This document shows, piece after piece, positions 38,024 to 47,253 of a stretch of 64,000 nt of DNA. The DNA lies in assembly GCF_000317615.1 (NCBI RefSeq), contig NC_019780.1, forward strand, positions 3,698,722 through 3,762,721. The letters run 5' to 3'. The stretch's first letter is position 1, and each line of letters opens with the position of its first letter. The notes beneath the pieces are model-generated. The model saw only the letters and a program-made list of their open reading frames with translations, was not told the origin of the DNA and searched no databases. The stretch comes from Dactylococcopsis salina PCC 8305. GTDB taxonomy: Bacteria; Cyanobacteriota; Cyanobacteriia; Cyanobacteriales; Rubidibacteraceae. Made by a program: the position numbers and the translations under genes.

Positions 38024-38276
38024 CTGTAGGTTGGGTGAAACGAAGTGTAACCCAACAATTTATACCATTTTCAAAAAGTGAAACTGTAGGTTGGGTGAAA
38101 CGAAGTGTAACCCAACAATTTATACCATTTTCAAAAAGTGAAACTGTAGGTTGGGTGAAACGAAGTGTAACCCAACAACTTATACCATTTTCAAAAAGTG
38201 AAATTGTAGGTTGGGTGAAACAAAGTGTAACCTAAGCATTTATTGTAGGTTGGGTGAAAGGAAGTGTAACCCAACA
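38024..38276. repeat. 60-bp tandem repeat carrying GTTGGGT hairpins
   Basis: Three near-identical full 60-bp units and partial ones, each with TGTAGGTTGGGTGAAACGAA, GTGTAACCCAAC and TATACCATTTTCAAAAAGTG. An inverted partner with GTTGGGTTTCGCTTCGCTTC lies just before at about 37988. Since 60 is divisible by 3, it yields a repetitive reading frame that is not a gene. The gap 37900-38391 contains no gene otherwise. Confidence 0.92.
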
Positions 38277-38310
38277 ATAATGAAGTGTAACCCAACAATT
38301 TAATAAGAAA

Positions 38311-38344
38311 TAAAAAAAGTAGAGATGTACCAGCGCACATCTCC
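38311..38344 (-). terminator. Rho-independent terminator of acsF
   Basis: On the minus strand the arms GAGATGT and ACATCTC enclose GCGCTGGT and are followed by ACTTTTTTTATTT. It lies about 50 bp beyond the acsF stop codon. The hairpin with U-run is a standard intrinsic terminator. Confidence 0.85.
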
Positions 38345-38391
38345 ACAGAAAAAAGAATGAAAACGAATTTTAATCCGAAAAAATCGATCGT

Positions 38392-39468
38392 TTAGTAAAG
38401 CGAACCCCGTTTCGCTTGAGCATCCACCGCTTTTTGTAGATACAAATTCAAGAATTGCCAACCATTAGAAACATAATGAGGTAACTTGCGGAAAAACTTC
38501 ACGACTCGCGGTGCGTCGGAATTAGCAATTTCGCTCAGTTTTTCATTATTTTTCACACAAACTTCTAAACGGTTGAAGAAATTCGGATTCTCCACATCTA
38601 AAATTGTCGGGAAAACTCGTCCTGCGGTTTGATTTGTTTTCTGAATCACATACTGGTCATATTCCCGCGCATCTAATCCTAGTGCTTCATAAAAGCCCGA
38701 TCGTTGCACATCGTTGAGATACATCGTCGCAAACACAGCGAGAAGGAAGAAACGACACCATAAACGGGAAATCAACCCAGTAATCACATAGGGTTGCGCT
38801 TGCATGATCGCATCGAAAAAGTCACCGTGACGGTTTTCATCCTGACACCAATTTTCAAAGAAGCGGAAAAGAGGATAAATCCGATGTTCAGGATGCTTTT
38901 CTAAATGGCGATAGATGGTGATATAACGCCAATAACCGATTTTTTCCGAAAGATAGGTGGCGTAGAAGATATATTTGGGCTTAAAGAAGGTATATTTCCG
39001 ACTCTTGGTTAGAAACCCTAAGTCAAGAGACAGGTTAAAATCGGACATTGCTTTATTCAAAAACCCAGCATGACGTGCTTCATCTCGTGACATCAGAGTA
39101 AAGCATTCGGCAAGCAAAGGGTTAGAATGTTTTAAGCGTCTTCCCAATTCTTTGTAGAGAAGGAAACCAGAAAACTCTGCGGTGCAAGAACGCTCTAAAA
39201 ACTCCACAAACAAACGGCGGGTTTCTGGATCAAGATGTTCCCAAGACTGGTTAAACTCCTCATCACGGATGAAGTGTTTTTGATTATAATCAGCGCGAAA
39301 TTCTTCTAAAATGGCTCGTAATTCATCCTCGTTGACGGAAATATCCATCTTTGCCATTTCGTCGAAGTCTGTGGTGTAAAAACGAGGGGTTAAAAGCGTT
39401 TCCTTCGCGGGTGCTTTCACTCCTGGACGTAATTCTTGTTTGTCTTGCTTATCTGCGGTATTAACCAT
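38392..39468 (-). CDS. acsF: Mg-protoporphyrin IX monomethyl ester oxidative cyclase
   Basis: 358 aa aerobic diiron cyclase that forms the fifth ring of protochlorophyllide. Diiron ligands are visible in [20 protein letters not shown] (about residue 88), [13 protein letters not shown] and [11 protein letters not shown]. The length is normal. It lies near chlM, whose product is its substrate, on the same strand and with 166 bp between. The oxygen-dependent form is expected in an oxygenic phototroph. It has its own downstream terminator. Confidence 0.96.
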   Translation of the reverse strand: MVNTADKQDKQELRPGVKAPAKETLLTPRFYTTDFDEMAKMDISVNEDELRAILEEFRADYNQKHFIRDEEFNQSWEHLDPETRRLFVEFLERSCTAEFSGFLLYKELGRRLKHSNPLLAECFTLMSRDEARHAGFLNKAMSDFNLSLDLGFLTKSRKYTFFKPKYIFYATYLSEKIGYWRYITIYRHLEKHPEHRIYPLFRFFENWCQDENRHGDFFDAIMQAQPYVITGLISRLWCRFFLLAVFATMYLNDVQRSGFYEALGLDAREYDQYVIQKTNQTAGRVFPTILDVENPNFFNRLEVCVKNNEKLSEIANSDAPRVVKFFRKLPHYVSNGWQFLNLYLQKAVDAQAKRGSLY

Positions 39469-39634
39469 ATTTTATTGATTGGGTTGGATTAATCTTACAA
39501 TTGCTGGAATTTAGGAATGATTGCCGTTTTGTTTTTTAGTTTATCAACGAGTCACGGCGCGATCGAGCGAACTTGTTAACGATTGCAACAAAAATCTATA
39601 TCTCTGTGTGGGTTTTGTTAAGGTTTGTAACAAT

Positions 39635-40318
39635 TTAAGTCCGTACCGCCTCCAAAATACGGGAATAATAAAAGCGAGTGCTAGTCATTCCCTGACGTTT
39701 AATTTCAAACCCATTTTCCTGTAAGATTTTGATAATCTCTGCTTCTGAATGCTGATAAGCGCGAGTGGTTTTACTCGGTCCGGGGAAAAATTCACCAATT
39801 TTCTTGAGAAGGGTGAGGAAAAAGGTTTTTGGTGCAAAACTAATAATAAAACGAGATTCGGCACAGTTAGCGAGATGTTTAACCATCGTCGGGATATCTC
39901 TATCGGGATAATGAATGAGAACATCTAAACAAATTACCGTGTGATAATTCCCTGTAATCGCTTCTAAATCACTCACGGAAAAATTAATGTTATGATTCTC
40001 TCCTAAAGTCGCTTTGGCTTGGGTTTCTGCTTCTCCCACCATCTTCTCGGAAATATCACTCGCATAAACTGTCGCGCCAGCTTCAGCAAGAGGAATCGCT
40101 AAACTTCCTGTTCCACATCCCGCATCACAGACGGTTAGTTGTGCAAGATTCTCGTCTGTTTTTAACCAACTCACAACGGTTTCAATGGTTTGTTTATGCC
40201 CAATGCGGATGTTTTTTTGGACAGTATTAACCTCTCCATCGCCGTAAATGTTTCGCCAGCGTTCAAACCCAACGGCATTAAAATAGTCTTTAACAATTGT
40301 TTTATCGTCGGTTTTCAT
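39635..40318 (-). CDS. chlM: Magnesium protoporphyrin IX methyltransferase
   Basis: 227 aa SAM-dependent methyltransferase that esterifies Mg-protoporphyrin IX. Motif I VCDAGCGTGSLAIPLAEAG is near residue 63, and the N-terminal DYFNAVGFERWRNIYGDG is the ChlM signature. The next pathway enzyme, acsF, is downstream on the same strand. Its ATG overlaps the nagA stop codon (ATGA), so translation is probably coupled to a gene of a different pathway. Confidence 0.95.
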   Translation of the reverse strand: MKTDDKTIVKDYFNAVGFERWRNIYGDGEVNTVQKNIRIGHKQTIETVVSWLKTDENLAQLTVCDAGCGTGSLAIPLAEAGATVYASDISEKMVGEAETQAKATLGENHNINFSVSDLEAITGNYHTVICLDVLIHYPDRDIPTMVKHLANCAESRFIISFAPKTFFLTLLKKIGEFFPGPSKTTRAYQHSEAEIIKILQENGFEIKRQGMTSTRFYYSRILEAVRT

Positions 40319-41517
40319 AGATTAGTAATTCTCTCCCAAGTTAAATTTGCTGTGGAATCTTCCCAATGCCAACGTAATAAGTTCGCTGGTTGTCCCACTG
40401 CTAAACCATTTTCTCCTAATGCTTCTCTTGGACTTTCTGTTGCTAGTGCGATCGCGCTTCCGATATCACACACTCCCCACTTTACTAGATTACTCACCCC
40501 TGACAACAGAGGTAAAGTAGTTCCCGCTAATGTCCCATCCGCTAGTCTAGCAGTTCCCTGTTTAACGATGATTGTTCGATCGTCCCAGGGATAAGTTCCA
40601 TCGTCTAATCCTAACGCCGCCAAAGCATCACTCACCAGAAACAATCGTTTTGATCCTTCTCCCATCCGTAACAAGAGTTTCAACATCATCGGAGAAATAT
40701 GTTCCCCATCAGCAATAAAACCCGCTTTCACCCCTGAATGAACTAAAGCCGCACCCAATAATCCCGATTCACGGTGATGAAGCGACGGCATGGCATTAAA
40801 CGCATGAGTTACCAGAGACGCACCCTGACGAAACGATCGTTCTGCTTCTGCGGCTGTCGCTAAAGAATGTCCTAGACTAATGAGGATTTCTGGATAGCGC
40901 GATCGAAGTTCCGCAATTATTCTCTGTTCAGAACTTATTTCTGGCGCACAAGTCACCACCCTAACCTGTTGACAATATTTTCCGATCAACCCCCGAAAGT
41001 TGTCAAGAGTGAAAGAAGATAAATATTTTTCGGGATGAGCGCCGCGTTTTTTCGGATTAAGAAAGGGGCCTTCTAAATGAACACCGAGAATTTTAGCAGC
41101 TTCATATTTTTGGCTGTGATATTGTTGAATATATCTAGAAATTGTCGCTAACGATCGCGCTACTTTTTCAGCAGAAGTAGTAACAATTGTGGGAAGAAAC
41201 CCATCCACTCCTTGTTTCCATAAAAACTGAGAGATGTCTAACAGTCGATCAAGATGATTCTCCTCTAAATCAGGAAACGGTAAACCTAAAGCCCCATTAA
41301 TTTGCATATCTACTCCTCCCAGAGAAACCCAATCTCCTTGACAGTCAATGACAGGAATACTCTCTTTTTTTCGGTCAGAGATTTGAGTTTGAATGCTTCT
41401 AATGAGTCCGTTTTCAATGTACAATTCATAACGTTGTTCAACATAATTTTTAGGAAGACGAGCATTGATCAAATAGTAAGAATTTTGACGAAAATGCGAA
41501 TCATTATTGGTGTTCAT
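40315..41517 (-). CDS. nagA: N-acetylglucosamine-6-phosphate deacetylase
   Basis: 400 aa amidohydrolase. Metal-binding and catalytic segments include GVDMQINGALG, HLEGPFLNPKKRGAHP, LGHSLATAAEA, THAFNAMPSLHHRE, and LVSDALAALG. It removes acetate from GlcNAc-6-P during amino-sugar recycling. The length is typical. Its last codon overlaps the start of chlM by 4 bp, giving a nagA-chlM unit. No nagB or transporter gene is adjacent. Confidence 0.93.
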   Translation of the reverse strand: MNTNNDSHFRQNSYYLINARLPKNYVEQRYELYIENGLIRSIQTQISDRKKESIPVIDCQGDWVSLGGVDMQINGALGLPFPDLEENHLDRLLDISQFLWKQGVDGFLPTIVTTSAEKVARSLATISRYIQQYHSQKYEAAKILGVHLEGPFLNPKKRGAHPEKYLSSFTLDNFRGLIGKYCQQVRVVTCAPEISSEQRIIAELRSRYPEILISLGHSLATAAEAERSFRQGASLVTHAFNAMPSLHHRESGLLGAALVHSGVKAGFIADGEHISPMMLKLLLRMGEGSKRLFLVSDALAALGLDDGTYPWDDRTIIVKQGTARLADGTLAGTTLPLLSGVSNLVKWGVCDIGSAIALATESPREALGENGLAVGQPANLLRWHWEDSTANLTWERITNL

Positions 41518-41623
41518 TTCTGTTCAAACTTTCATAATAAAATACAAATCTAGAATATTGTATTGCCCCCTAACCCCCAAGTTTGGGGGAATTAATTTTA
41601 TCTACAAAACAACCTTTTTCAAA

Positions 41624-41680
41624 TCCCCCAGGATTGGGGGAAGGGGGGCAAACTCCCCCAGGATTGGGGGAAGGGGGGCT
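41624..41680. repeat. Short direct repeat of a G-rich dispersed motif
   Basis: Two tandem copies of a roughly 29-bp unit containing CCCCCAGGATTGGGGGAAGG. It belongs to a family of C-run/G-run hairpins present across the window (for example near 9190, 14380, 41565 and 56403). It lies between nagA and dapF. Confidence 0.8.
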
Positions 41681-41689
41681 AATCAAAAA

Positions 41690-42535
41690 CTAAACTTCTA
41701 ATTGTCCCGAAAAAACTTTAGTTGCGGGACCTGTCATATAAACATTATTATCTTCTTGTGACCAATGAATCTCTAAACAACCCCCTGGTAATTCAACCGT
41801 AGAAGCGCGATCGTTTTTATCATTTAAAACGCCAGCCACTACCGACGCACAAGCACCCGTTCCACAAGCCAAAGTTATTCCCGCGCCGCGTTCCCAGACA
41901 CGCATTTTTAAGTAATCTCGTTGCACAACTTCAATAAATTCTGTATTAATTAGTTTCGGAAAAGCTGAATGATGTTCAAACTCAGCACCAATTTTTTCTA
42001 AAGGAATTGCCTCCGCATTTTCGACAAAAGTAATGCAGTGAGGATTTCCCATACTGACACAAGTAACCTGCCAATTTTGATCAGCAACAAAAAGCGATTG
42101 ATTGACAACTTTTTCTTGAGGAGAAGCGAGAGTTGTTGGAATTTCCTGTGCCAATAAATAAGGTTGTCCCATGTTAACTGTTACCTTATTTTCCTCTTGC
42201 AGTTGAGGACGAATAGTTCCAGCAAGGGTATGAATATTATAAACTTGATTCGAGTTTTCTTTTCCTTCTAAATCAGCAAGAAACTGAGCGAAACAACGAA
42301 TGCCATTGCCACACATTTCGGGTTCTGAGCCATCAGAATTGTAGATTCTCATAGTGTAATCGCTCTCTCCCACAGGGGAAAGGACAAAAATCACCCCGTC
42401 TGCGCCAATACCGAAATGACGATCGCAGAGTTTCATCGCTTGTTCAGATGTGAGACAAGGGGTATGATCATTACGATTGTCAATTAAAATAAAATCATTA
42501 CCGAGTCCGTGATATTTTGTAAATTTGATTTTCAT
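41690..42535 (-). CDS. dapF: Diaminopimelate epimerase
   Basis: 281 aa. It interconverts LL- and meso-diaminopimelate for lysine and peptidoglycan synthesis. The two catalytic cysteines are in [13 protein letters not shown] (about residue 78) and [13 protein letters not shown] (about residue 227). The start [15 protein letters not shown] is chosen over an extension to 42586, because family members begin there. It is divergent from the hfq gene with 23 bp between start codons, an unusually tight arrangement. Confidence 0.96.
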   Translation of the reverse strand: MKIKFTKYHGLGNDFILIDNRNDHTPCLTSEQAMKLCDRHFGIGADGVIFVLSPVGESDYTMRIYNSDGSEPEMCGNGIRCFAQFLADLEGKENSNQVYNIHTLAGTIRPQLQEENKVTVNMGQPYLLAQEIPTTLASPQEKVVNQSLFVADQNWQVTCVSMGNPHCITFVENAEAIPLEKIGAEFEHHSAFPKLINTEFIEVVQRDYLKMRVWERGAGITLACGTGACASVVAGVLNDKNDRASTVELPGGCLEIHWSQEDNNVYMTGPATKVFSGQLEV

Positions 42536-42558
42536 AGTCAGTTCAATGAGGAATAACG

Positions 42559-42771
42559 ATGACAGAATTTGATACTGGTTTACCAAGTACCCGTATGGTA
42601 CAAAATTTGATTAAAGAAAAGAAAGAGGTAGAGATAAAATTAATGAGTGATGATTTGGTAATGGGAAAAGTGCTTTGGCAGGATCAGCATTGCATTTGTT
42701 TAGTTGATCATTATGACCAATCTACCTTAGTTTGGCGACAAGCGATCGCCTATTTGAAACCTAAAGTATAA
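42559..42771 (+). CDS. hfq: Cyanobacterial Hfq-like RNA-binding protein
   Basis: 70 aa Sm-fold protein. The Sm1 region is [20 protein letters not shown] and Sm2 is [17 protein letters not shown]. This is the divergent cyanobacterial Hfq, which in Synechocystis works with the pilus motor PilB and is required for motility and natural transformation rather than classical sRNA annealing. The start codon lies just 23 bp from that of dapF. The proximal RNA-binding residues of enteric Hfq are not conserved. Confidence 0.85.
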   Translation: MTEFDTGLPSTRMVQNLIKEKKEVEIKLMSDDLVMGKVLWQDQHCICLVDHYDQSTLVWRQAIAYLKPKV

Positions 42772-42826
42772 TTACTACATCCTACTGATTAAAGACAGTT
42801 ACTAATTATTAAAACAAGTGGAACAG

Positions 42827-43675
42827 ATGAGCAATTGGAAACTAAACGGTTGGGGAATATTGGTGGGATGGTTACTTTTAAGTTTTCCCACCGAAGCACT
42901 AGAAATAAAAATTAATCCTGATAATCCTCAGTTAGGAGATACGGTTTCGGTAACTATAGAAACTGATCCCAATGAAGCTACGCCGCGAGTGACTTGGGGA
43001 GAAGAAAATTATCCCGTTTTTGCAGTAAGAAATAATCAATACCGCGTTTTAATTCCAACGACTCCTTTAGATGATTCGGGGAAATATCCTTTAACAATTC
43101 AGGGAGAAAATACAGTTAGGAATTTTTTGGTTTGGTTGCGCGATCGAAGTTTTCCCACGCAACGACTTTGGATATCAGGAAATAGTTTAAGTGCGACTGA
43201 AATCGAACTCGATCGAGTGGCAAGGTTTAAAGAATTAGTCACCCCTGAAAAGTATTGGCAAGGAGCATTTTTACGTCCCAATCAAGGTTCAGTTTCAACT
43301 ATTTTCGGCGTACGTCGTTATTACAATGGCGAATTTGCCGAAAATTATTATCACAAAGGAGTTGATTATGCTGCACCCACAGGATCACCTGTCGTCGCAC
43401 CAGCTTCTGGAAAAATTGAATTAGTAGGAACAGAAAGTGAAGGATTTAATGTTCATGGAAACACGGTTGGCATTGATCATGGTCAAGGAGTATTAAGCAT
43501 TTTTTTACACTTAAATAATATCAATGTATCCGAAGGAGAAATGGTAAAAGCGGGACAAAAAATTGGCACAGTTGGCTCAACGGGAGCATCCACCGGACCT
43601 CATTTACACTGGGGTTTATATGTGAATGGTCAAGCCGTTGATCCCTCGCCATGGCGTTTTAAGGGTGTTGAATAA
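42827..43675 (+). CDS. M23 family metallopeptidase (LytM-type)
   Basis: 282 aa secreted or periplasmic peptidoglycan hydrolase. An N-terminal signal-like hydrophobic stretch (GWGILVGWLLLSFPTEA) is followed by an Ig-like beta domain and the C-terminal LytM domain. Zinc ligands are in HKGVDYAAP (about residue 180) and HLHWGLYVNG. The ATG at 42827 is preferred over a GTG at 42818. All catalytic residues appear present, so activity is likely, unlike the degenerate EnvC-type regulators. Confidence 0.9.
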   Translation: MSNWKLNGWGILVGWLLLSFPTEALEIKINPDNPQLGDTVSVTIETDPNEATPRVTWGEENYPVFAVRNNQYRVLIPTTPLDDSGKYPLTIQGENTVRNFLVWLRDRSFPTQRLWISGNSLSATEIELDRVARFKELVTPEKYWQGAFLRPNQGSVSTIFGVRRYYNGEFAENYYHKGVDYAAPTGSPVVAPASGKIELVGTESEGFNVHGNTVGIDHGQGVLSIFLHLNNINVSEGEMVKAGQKIGTVGSTGASTGPHLHWGLYVNGQAVDPSPWRFKGVE

Positions 43676-43807
43676 ATGAGAATTAAAGAAATTGTCAATG
43701 TAGGTTGGGTGGAGAAGACGAAACCCAACATAAATTAGTCATTGGTCATTCGTCATTAGACAAAGGACGAAAGACAACGGTTTATCCCCCCTAACCCCCC
43801 TTTGAAA

Positions 43808-43984
43808 GGCAGGGCTGTTTCATTCTATTTTTTTGCCTTTTCCAGATGTTAGGAATAGCAGGGGTTTTACGGCTTTTTTGTTAAGAAAAAGCCAAAAAGT
43901 AAGAAAAAGCGTTCGATCGAACGTACAATAAGGGGTTCAGGCGATCGCATTCAATTTTGACCCCGAGAATGAAACAGCCCTGCC
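43808..43984. mobile_element. MITE with 19-bp TIRs and target duplication
   Basis: 177 bp with perfect terminal inverted repeats GGCAGGGCTGTTTCATTCT. CTTTGAAA flanks both ends (43800-43807 and 43985-43992). Because the target CCCTTTGAAAGG is itself palindromic, the duplication could be read as 8 to 12 bp. No transposase is encoded. The CAGGGCTG tips and 8-bp duplication recall ISAs1-type elements, as a tentative comparison. The rest of 43676-44032 is dispersed repeat; no gene is seen. Confidence 0.92.
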
Positions 43985-44032
43985 CTTTGAAAGGGGGGAA
44001 CAACGAGCAAGTTTGGGGGGAATTAAGGAGAA

Positions 44033-44731
44033 TTATTCCCTAGCAATGCTGTAGTGTAAAAAGACTTCTTGATCGATCGTTTCTACTGATAAAAGTTTCA
44101 ATTGTTGAGCATTTTCAGCACTAACACCGATTCCTTCAATGGCAGTCGGTGCATTTTTTCCCCCTAGTAAAACTGGACAGATAGTTAACCATAATTCATC
44201 TAAAAGCTGTTGTTGGAAAAGAGCAGCTACTAATTCTCCTCCGCCTAAAACAGCTAAGTTTTCGATTCCTTTATTTTTTAATTCACTTAGGGTTTTTTCC
44301 CAATCAATTTCTTGATTTGCGGTTTCAAAGGTAATAATTTCATCAAAGCGAGAAGTGCTTTTAAGGTTCTGATTTTCCCATTGTTTAGCGCCTTGTTTTG
44401 TGGTGAGAAGCCAACGGGGAATCTTTTGTTGAAAAAAGCGAATTTCAGTGGGAATATTACCCGATCGAGTGCAGACAATTTGAAGCGGCTGATCGGGTTT
44501 TTGTTGTTGATTGCGAGCTGCGATTAAATCGGAATTACGCAGAGACATGGCACTACCATGAGCGCGAAGTGTCCCTGCGCCGAAGAGAATCGCATCCGCT
44601 TCCGCCACTTGTCTTTCTAAATGAGCGCGATCGATGCTAGAGGAAAACTCAGCCGCTTTTCGCGCGACATCAGCAATTTTACCATCAGCACTCAAGGCTA
44701 AGACAACAGTGGTGTGAGGACGATTCATCAT
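44033..44731 (-). CDS. RibD C-terminal-like reductase
   Basis: 232 aa DHFR-like reductase domain, without the N-terminal deaminase of RibD. Motifs are TVVLALSADGKIA, ADAILFGAGTLRAHGS and ENLAVLGGGELVAALFQQ. It resembles pyrimidine reductases of riboflavin synthesis. A full bifunctional ribD is present at 53369-54478, so this paralogue may have a different pterin or pyrimidine substrate. The start codon overlaps the rnc stop by 4 bp, suggesting translational coupling. Confidence 0.82.
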   Translation of the reverse strand: MMNRPHTTVVLALSADGKIADVARKAAEFSSSIDRAHLERQVAEADAILFGAGTLRAHGSAMSLRNSDLIAARNQQQKPDQPLQIVCTRSGNIPTEIRFFQQKIPRWLLTTKQGAKQWENQNLKSTSRFDEIITFETANQEIDWEKTLSELKNKGIENLAVLGGGELVAALFQQQLLDELWLTICPVLLGGKNAPTAIEGIGVSAENAQQLKLLSVETIDQEVFLHYSIARE

Positions 44732-45522
44732 TTTTGAGTTAAGTTTTGATAAGCTGATTGAGCGGCAGCTTGTTGGGCAGCTTTTTTCGAGCGCCCTTTA
44801 CCCTGACTCAAAAAGCGATCTTTAAGCCAGACATACGCCGTAAACCGTTCAGGATCATCATAACCCCGTCCCGTTTCCTCAACTTGATAATGTGGCAAAA
44901 CTTTATAATGAGCTTGAGTCCACTCTTGGAGAGCATCCTTATAATTCTGCCTTGCGGGGTCTTGGCGAATTTGATCCGCTTTTTGCTTTAGAATAGGATC
45001 AAGCCAAGGACGGATTAGATTCATGGAGTAAGTGCTGAGATAAAGCGCACCTAACACCGCCTCAAACGTATCCGCTAGGCGCGATCGCGCTCCTGCTTTG
45101 TTTTTTGCCGCACTTCCCGCCATCAATAAAAATCGATCCATCCCGTAACTTTCGGCAAATTCTGCCAACACGCGATCGCTAACTAAAATCGATCGAATCG
45201 CCGCAAAATCCCCCACTGGTGCTTCGGGATACGTTTCCAAAAGGAGTTCTGAAGCCGCCAAACGAACGACCGCATCACCCACAAACTCTAACTGTTGATA
45301 ATTCGCTAAACTGGACGCACTAGGATGAGTGAGTGCTAAATCCAACAAATTCCAATCAATGGTCGTAGTGTCAGTTAACCCTAACCGTTCTACCATTTTT
45401 CGGAGTTCTCGACCACGACGAGAGCCACCTTGTCGATTGCGAGAGCGTAATTCCTCTGATCGGGTCTTCGATCGAGATCGAGACGTTTCGATCGCCAATT
45501 CGGAAGAGCTTTCTGCCCTCAT
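44728..45522 (-). CDS. rnc: Ribonuclease III
   Basis: 264 aa dsRNA endonuclease. The signature LEFVGDAVVRLAASELL lies near residue 80, and ADTFEAVLGALYLS carries the second set of acidic metal ligands. The C-terminal dsRNA-binding domain covers about residues 190-260 (KKAAQQAAAQSAYQNL). The N-terminal 45 residues are Arg/Ser/Glu-rich and low-complexity, which is unusual. It processes rRNA precursors and other duplex RNA. It lies next to the RNase P RNA gene on the same strand. Confidence 0.94.
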   Translation of the reverse strand: MRAESSSELAIETSRSRSKTRSEELRSRNRQGGSRRGRELRKMVERLGLTDTTTIDWNLLDLALTHPSASSLANYQQLEFVGDAVVRLAASELLLETYPEAPVGDFAAIRSILVSDRVLAEFAESYGMDRFLLMAGSAAKNKAGARSRLADTFEAVLGALYLSTYSMNLIRPWLDPILKQKADQIRQDPARQNYKDALQEWTQAHYKVLPHYQVEETGRGYDDPERFTAYVWLKDRFLSQGKGRSKKAAQQAAAQSAYQNLTQK

Positions 45523-45603
45523 TTCCTTCCTATCACACTTATTTAATTACCGTTGCCATTAAGGTTATTCTCTCACAACAGGAGAGGCAAAAAATAGAAA
45601 GAG

Positions 45604-45987
45604 AGTCAGACATAAGCCGGGTTCTGTTCCCAAGACAAACGCTTGAGGGTAGTTATCTATCTGGGACTCCTGTTACCAGAAGCCTCAAGCGGTACTCCCA
45701 AAACGGAAACTGGTAAAAGACCAACCTTAGTTTCCCTCGACCTTGCTTCCGACTGGGGTTTACCGAGCCAACACCTCTCGATGTTGCTGGTGCGCTCTTA
45801 CCGCACCTTTGCACCCTTACCAAAGAGCCTTAACCAACTCCTTGGCGGTATTTTTCTGTGGCACTGTCCTCACGGTCACCCGCACTGGGCGTTACCCAGC
45901 AGTCTGGTCTTTGGAAGCCCGGACTTTCCTCAATTCTCGGTGTCGGAACACCAGAGAACTGCAACCACCTCGCCAACTCTCTTCCTA
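45604..45987 (-). ncRNA. rnpB: RNase P RNA
   Basis: The minus-strand sequence begins AGAGAGTTGGCGAGGTGG, contains the conserved GAGGAAAGTCCGGGC, a CAGTGCCACAGAAAA segment and a GGTAAACCCC core. It ends in GAACCCGGCTTATG followed by a short T-rich stretch. These are the universal P1-P4 elements of bacterial type A RNase P RNA. It matures tRNA 5' ends. The ends are approximate to within a few bases. The long plus-strand open frames across it are not genes. Confidence 0.95.
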
Positions 45988-46069
45988 TTTCTCAGTTTAA
46001 CTAGAATAATCTCTTTCCTCCAATGTTCCTTATGTTTGATTTCGATTTTCCCAAAGGTAAAACCAATTA

Positions 46070-46252
46070 GGGTTTGCTGAAAAAGTTCATGTTTTCGGTG
46101 TAGTAAGGCAAGAGGCTTGCATGCAAGAGGCAAGAGGCTTGCATGCAAGAGGCAAGAGGCTTGCATGCAAGTTGCCTTAGGCAAGTTGCCTTAGTAAGGT
46201 ATAGGTGAGTTTCAACATTTTGGAATGTCCTAACCTGATTTTGTAGCGCTAT
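46070..46252. mobile_element. Short insertion flanked by an 11-bp direct repeat
   Basis: 183 bp between two copies of AAAACCAATTA (46059-46069 and 46253-46263). One end is GGGTTTGCTGAA, like the element at 33057. The other is ATTTTGTAGCGCTAT, shared with the element at 53083-53187. The interior has GGCAAGAGGCTTGCATGCAA repeats. The mixed ends suggest a composite of two element families. The rest of 45988-46373 has no gene, only a CCCCCTCACCCCCC-type motif. Confidence 0.65.
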
Positions 46253-46373
46253 AAAACCAATTAAAAAATCCCCCCTCACCCCCCTTTCAAAGCCGGAGCG
46301 AAGTGAGGAGGTGAGGAGGGATAAACTGTAACTTTACTTTTTAGAAACGGTACTACTAACGGAACTTGTTTAA

Positions 46374-47207
46374 CTAGGGCTTATGAAACTTGAGAATCCC
46401 CCAAGCCATGTAACCACTCTTACCCGCATTGATCCAGTGGTTTAACCCCACTTTCATCCGATCTAAATACTCCTTAGAACATTCAGGTTGTAATTGCTCA
46501 TAATGAGCTTCTAACTCCTGTAACACTCTACTGTAGTGGTTAACTAAATGGTGAGTTTGCTCATCAAATTCCACAAACTGCCAGCCGAGTTCTTCTCCCA
46601 CCTGACGATAGAAACTCACTGAGCCTAAACTATCCAGATGAATCCGAGCTAAAACTGGCTCTAACACTCCTTCTGGACAATTATCCGTTTGCATGGGATC
46701 AGTAAAGACAAAATCGCCCCCAGGTTTCAGAGTGCGATCGACCTCTTCTAACACCTTGCGACGGTTTCCACTGTGGAGAATCGCATCTTGTGACCACACC
46801 ACATCATAACTATTTTCCTCAAAGGGGAGGTCTTCAAAACTGCCGTCAAAGACGCGAATTTTATCCGCAAGCCCCTGTTCTTGGTTCATCTGGCGATTGC
46901 GCTCGTTTTGTACCAAACTAATATTCAAACAATCTACCACAAAGCCATGATGCTTTGCCATATAACGAGCGGAGCCACCATAACCTGCTCCAATATCTAA
47001 CACTTTTGTTCCTGGCGCCCAGTTACTGATTTTGTCGCAAATTCGAGCAACGGTACGCACACTCGCATCATAGATGGGTTCATCAGGAGTGTCATAAATC
47101 CCGATGTGGAGGTCTTCTCCTCCCCAAATGCGATAATAAAAGCCATCGGCACTACCACTGTCGTAATAGTCTTGGGCTTGTTGCGCCACTGCGTCTGCTT
47201 TTGTCAT
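46374..47207 (-). CDS. bsmB: Dimethylglycine N-methyltransferase
   Basis: 277 aa SAM-dependent enzyme converting (sarcosine and) dimethylglycine to glycine betaine, the main compatible solute of strongly salt-tolerant cyanobacteria. Motif I VLDIGAGYGGSARYMAKHHG is near residue 69. The protein is nearly identical in my memory to the Aphanothece halophytica DMT. It lies 46 bp downstream of the glycine/sarcosine enzyme gene, forming an operon. Together they use three SAM per betaine. Confidence 0.95.
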   Translation of the reverse strand: MTKADAVAQQAQDYYDSGSADGFYYRIWGGEDLHIGIYDTPDEPIYDASVRTVARICDKISNWAPGTKVLDIGAGYGGSARYMAKHHGFVVDCLNISLVQNERNRQMNQEQGLADKIRVFDGSFEDLPFEENSYDVVWSQDAILHSGNRRKVLEEVDRTLKPGGDFVFTDPMQTDNCPEGVLEPVLARIHLDSLGSVSFYRQVGEELGWQFVEFDEQTHHLVNHYSRVLQELEAHYEQLQPECSKEYLDRMKVGLNHWINAGKSGYMAWGILKFHKP

Positions 47208-47253
47208 ACTTCCTTTACCTCTATACGTTCGTCAATTGTCCGCTAATCGTGAT

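Noticed and set aside
37918-38235. Open reading frame with a repeated 20-residue motif containing VGWVKRSVTQQ
   Set aside because: It is translated from the 60-bp intergenic tandem repeat, whose period is a multiple of three. No ribosome binding site, and the repeat occurs elsewhere as non-coding hairpins.
45643-46080. 145-codon open frame on the plus strand
   Set aside because: It lies antisense to the RNase P RNA gene and has no protein-like features.
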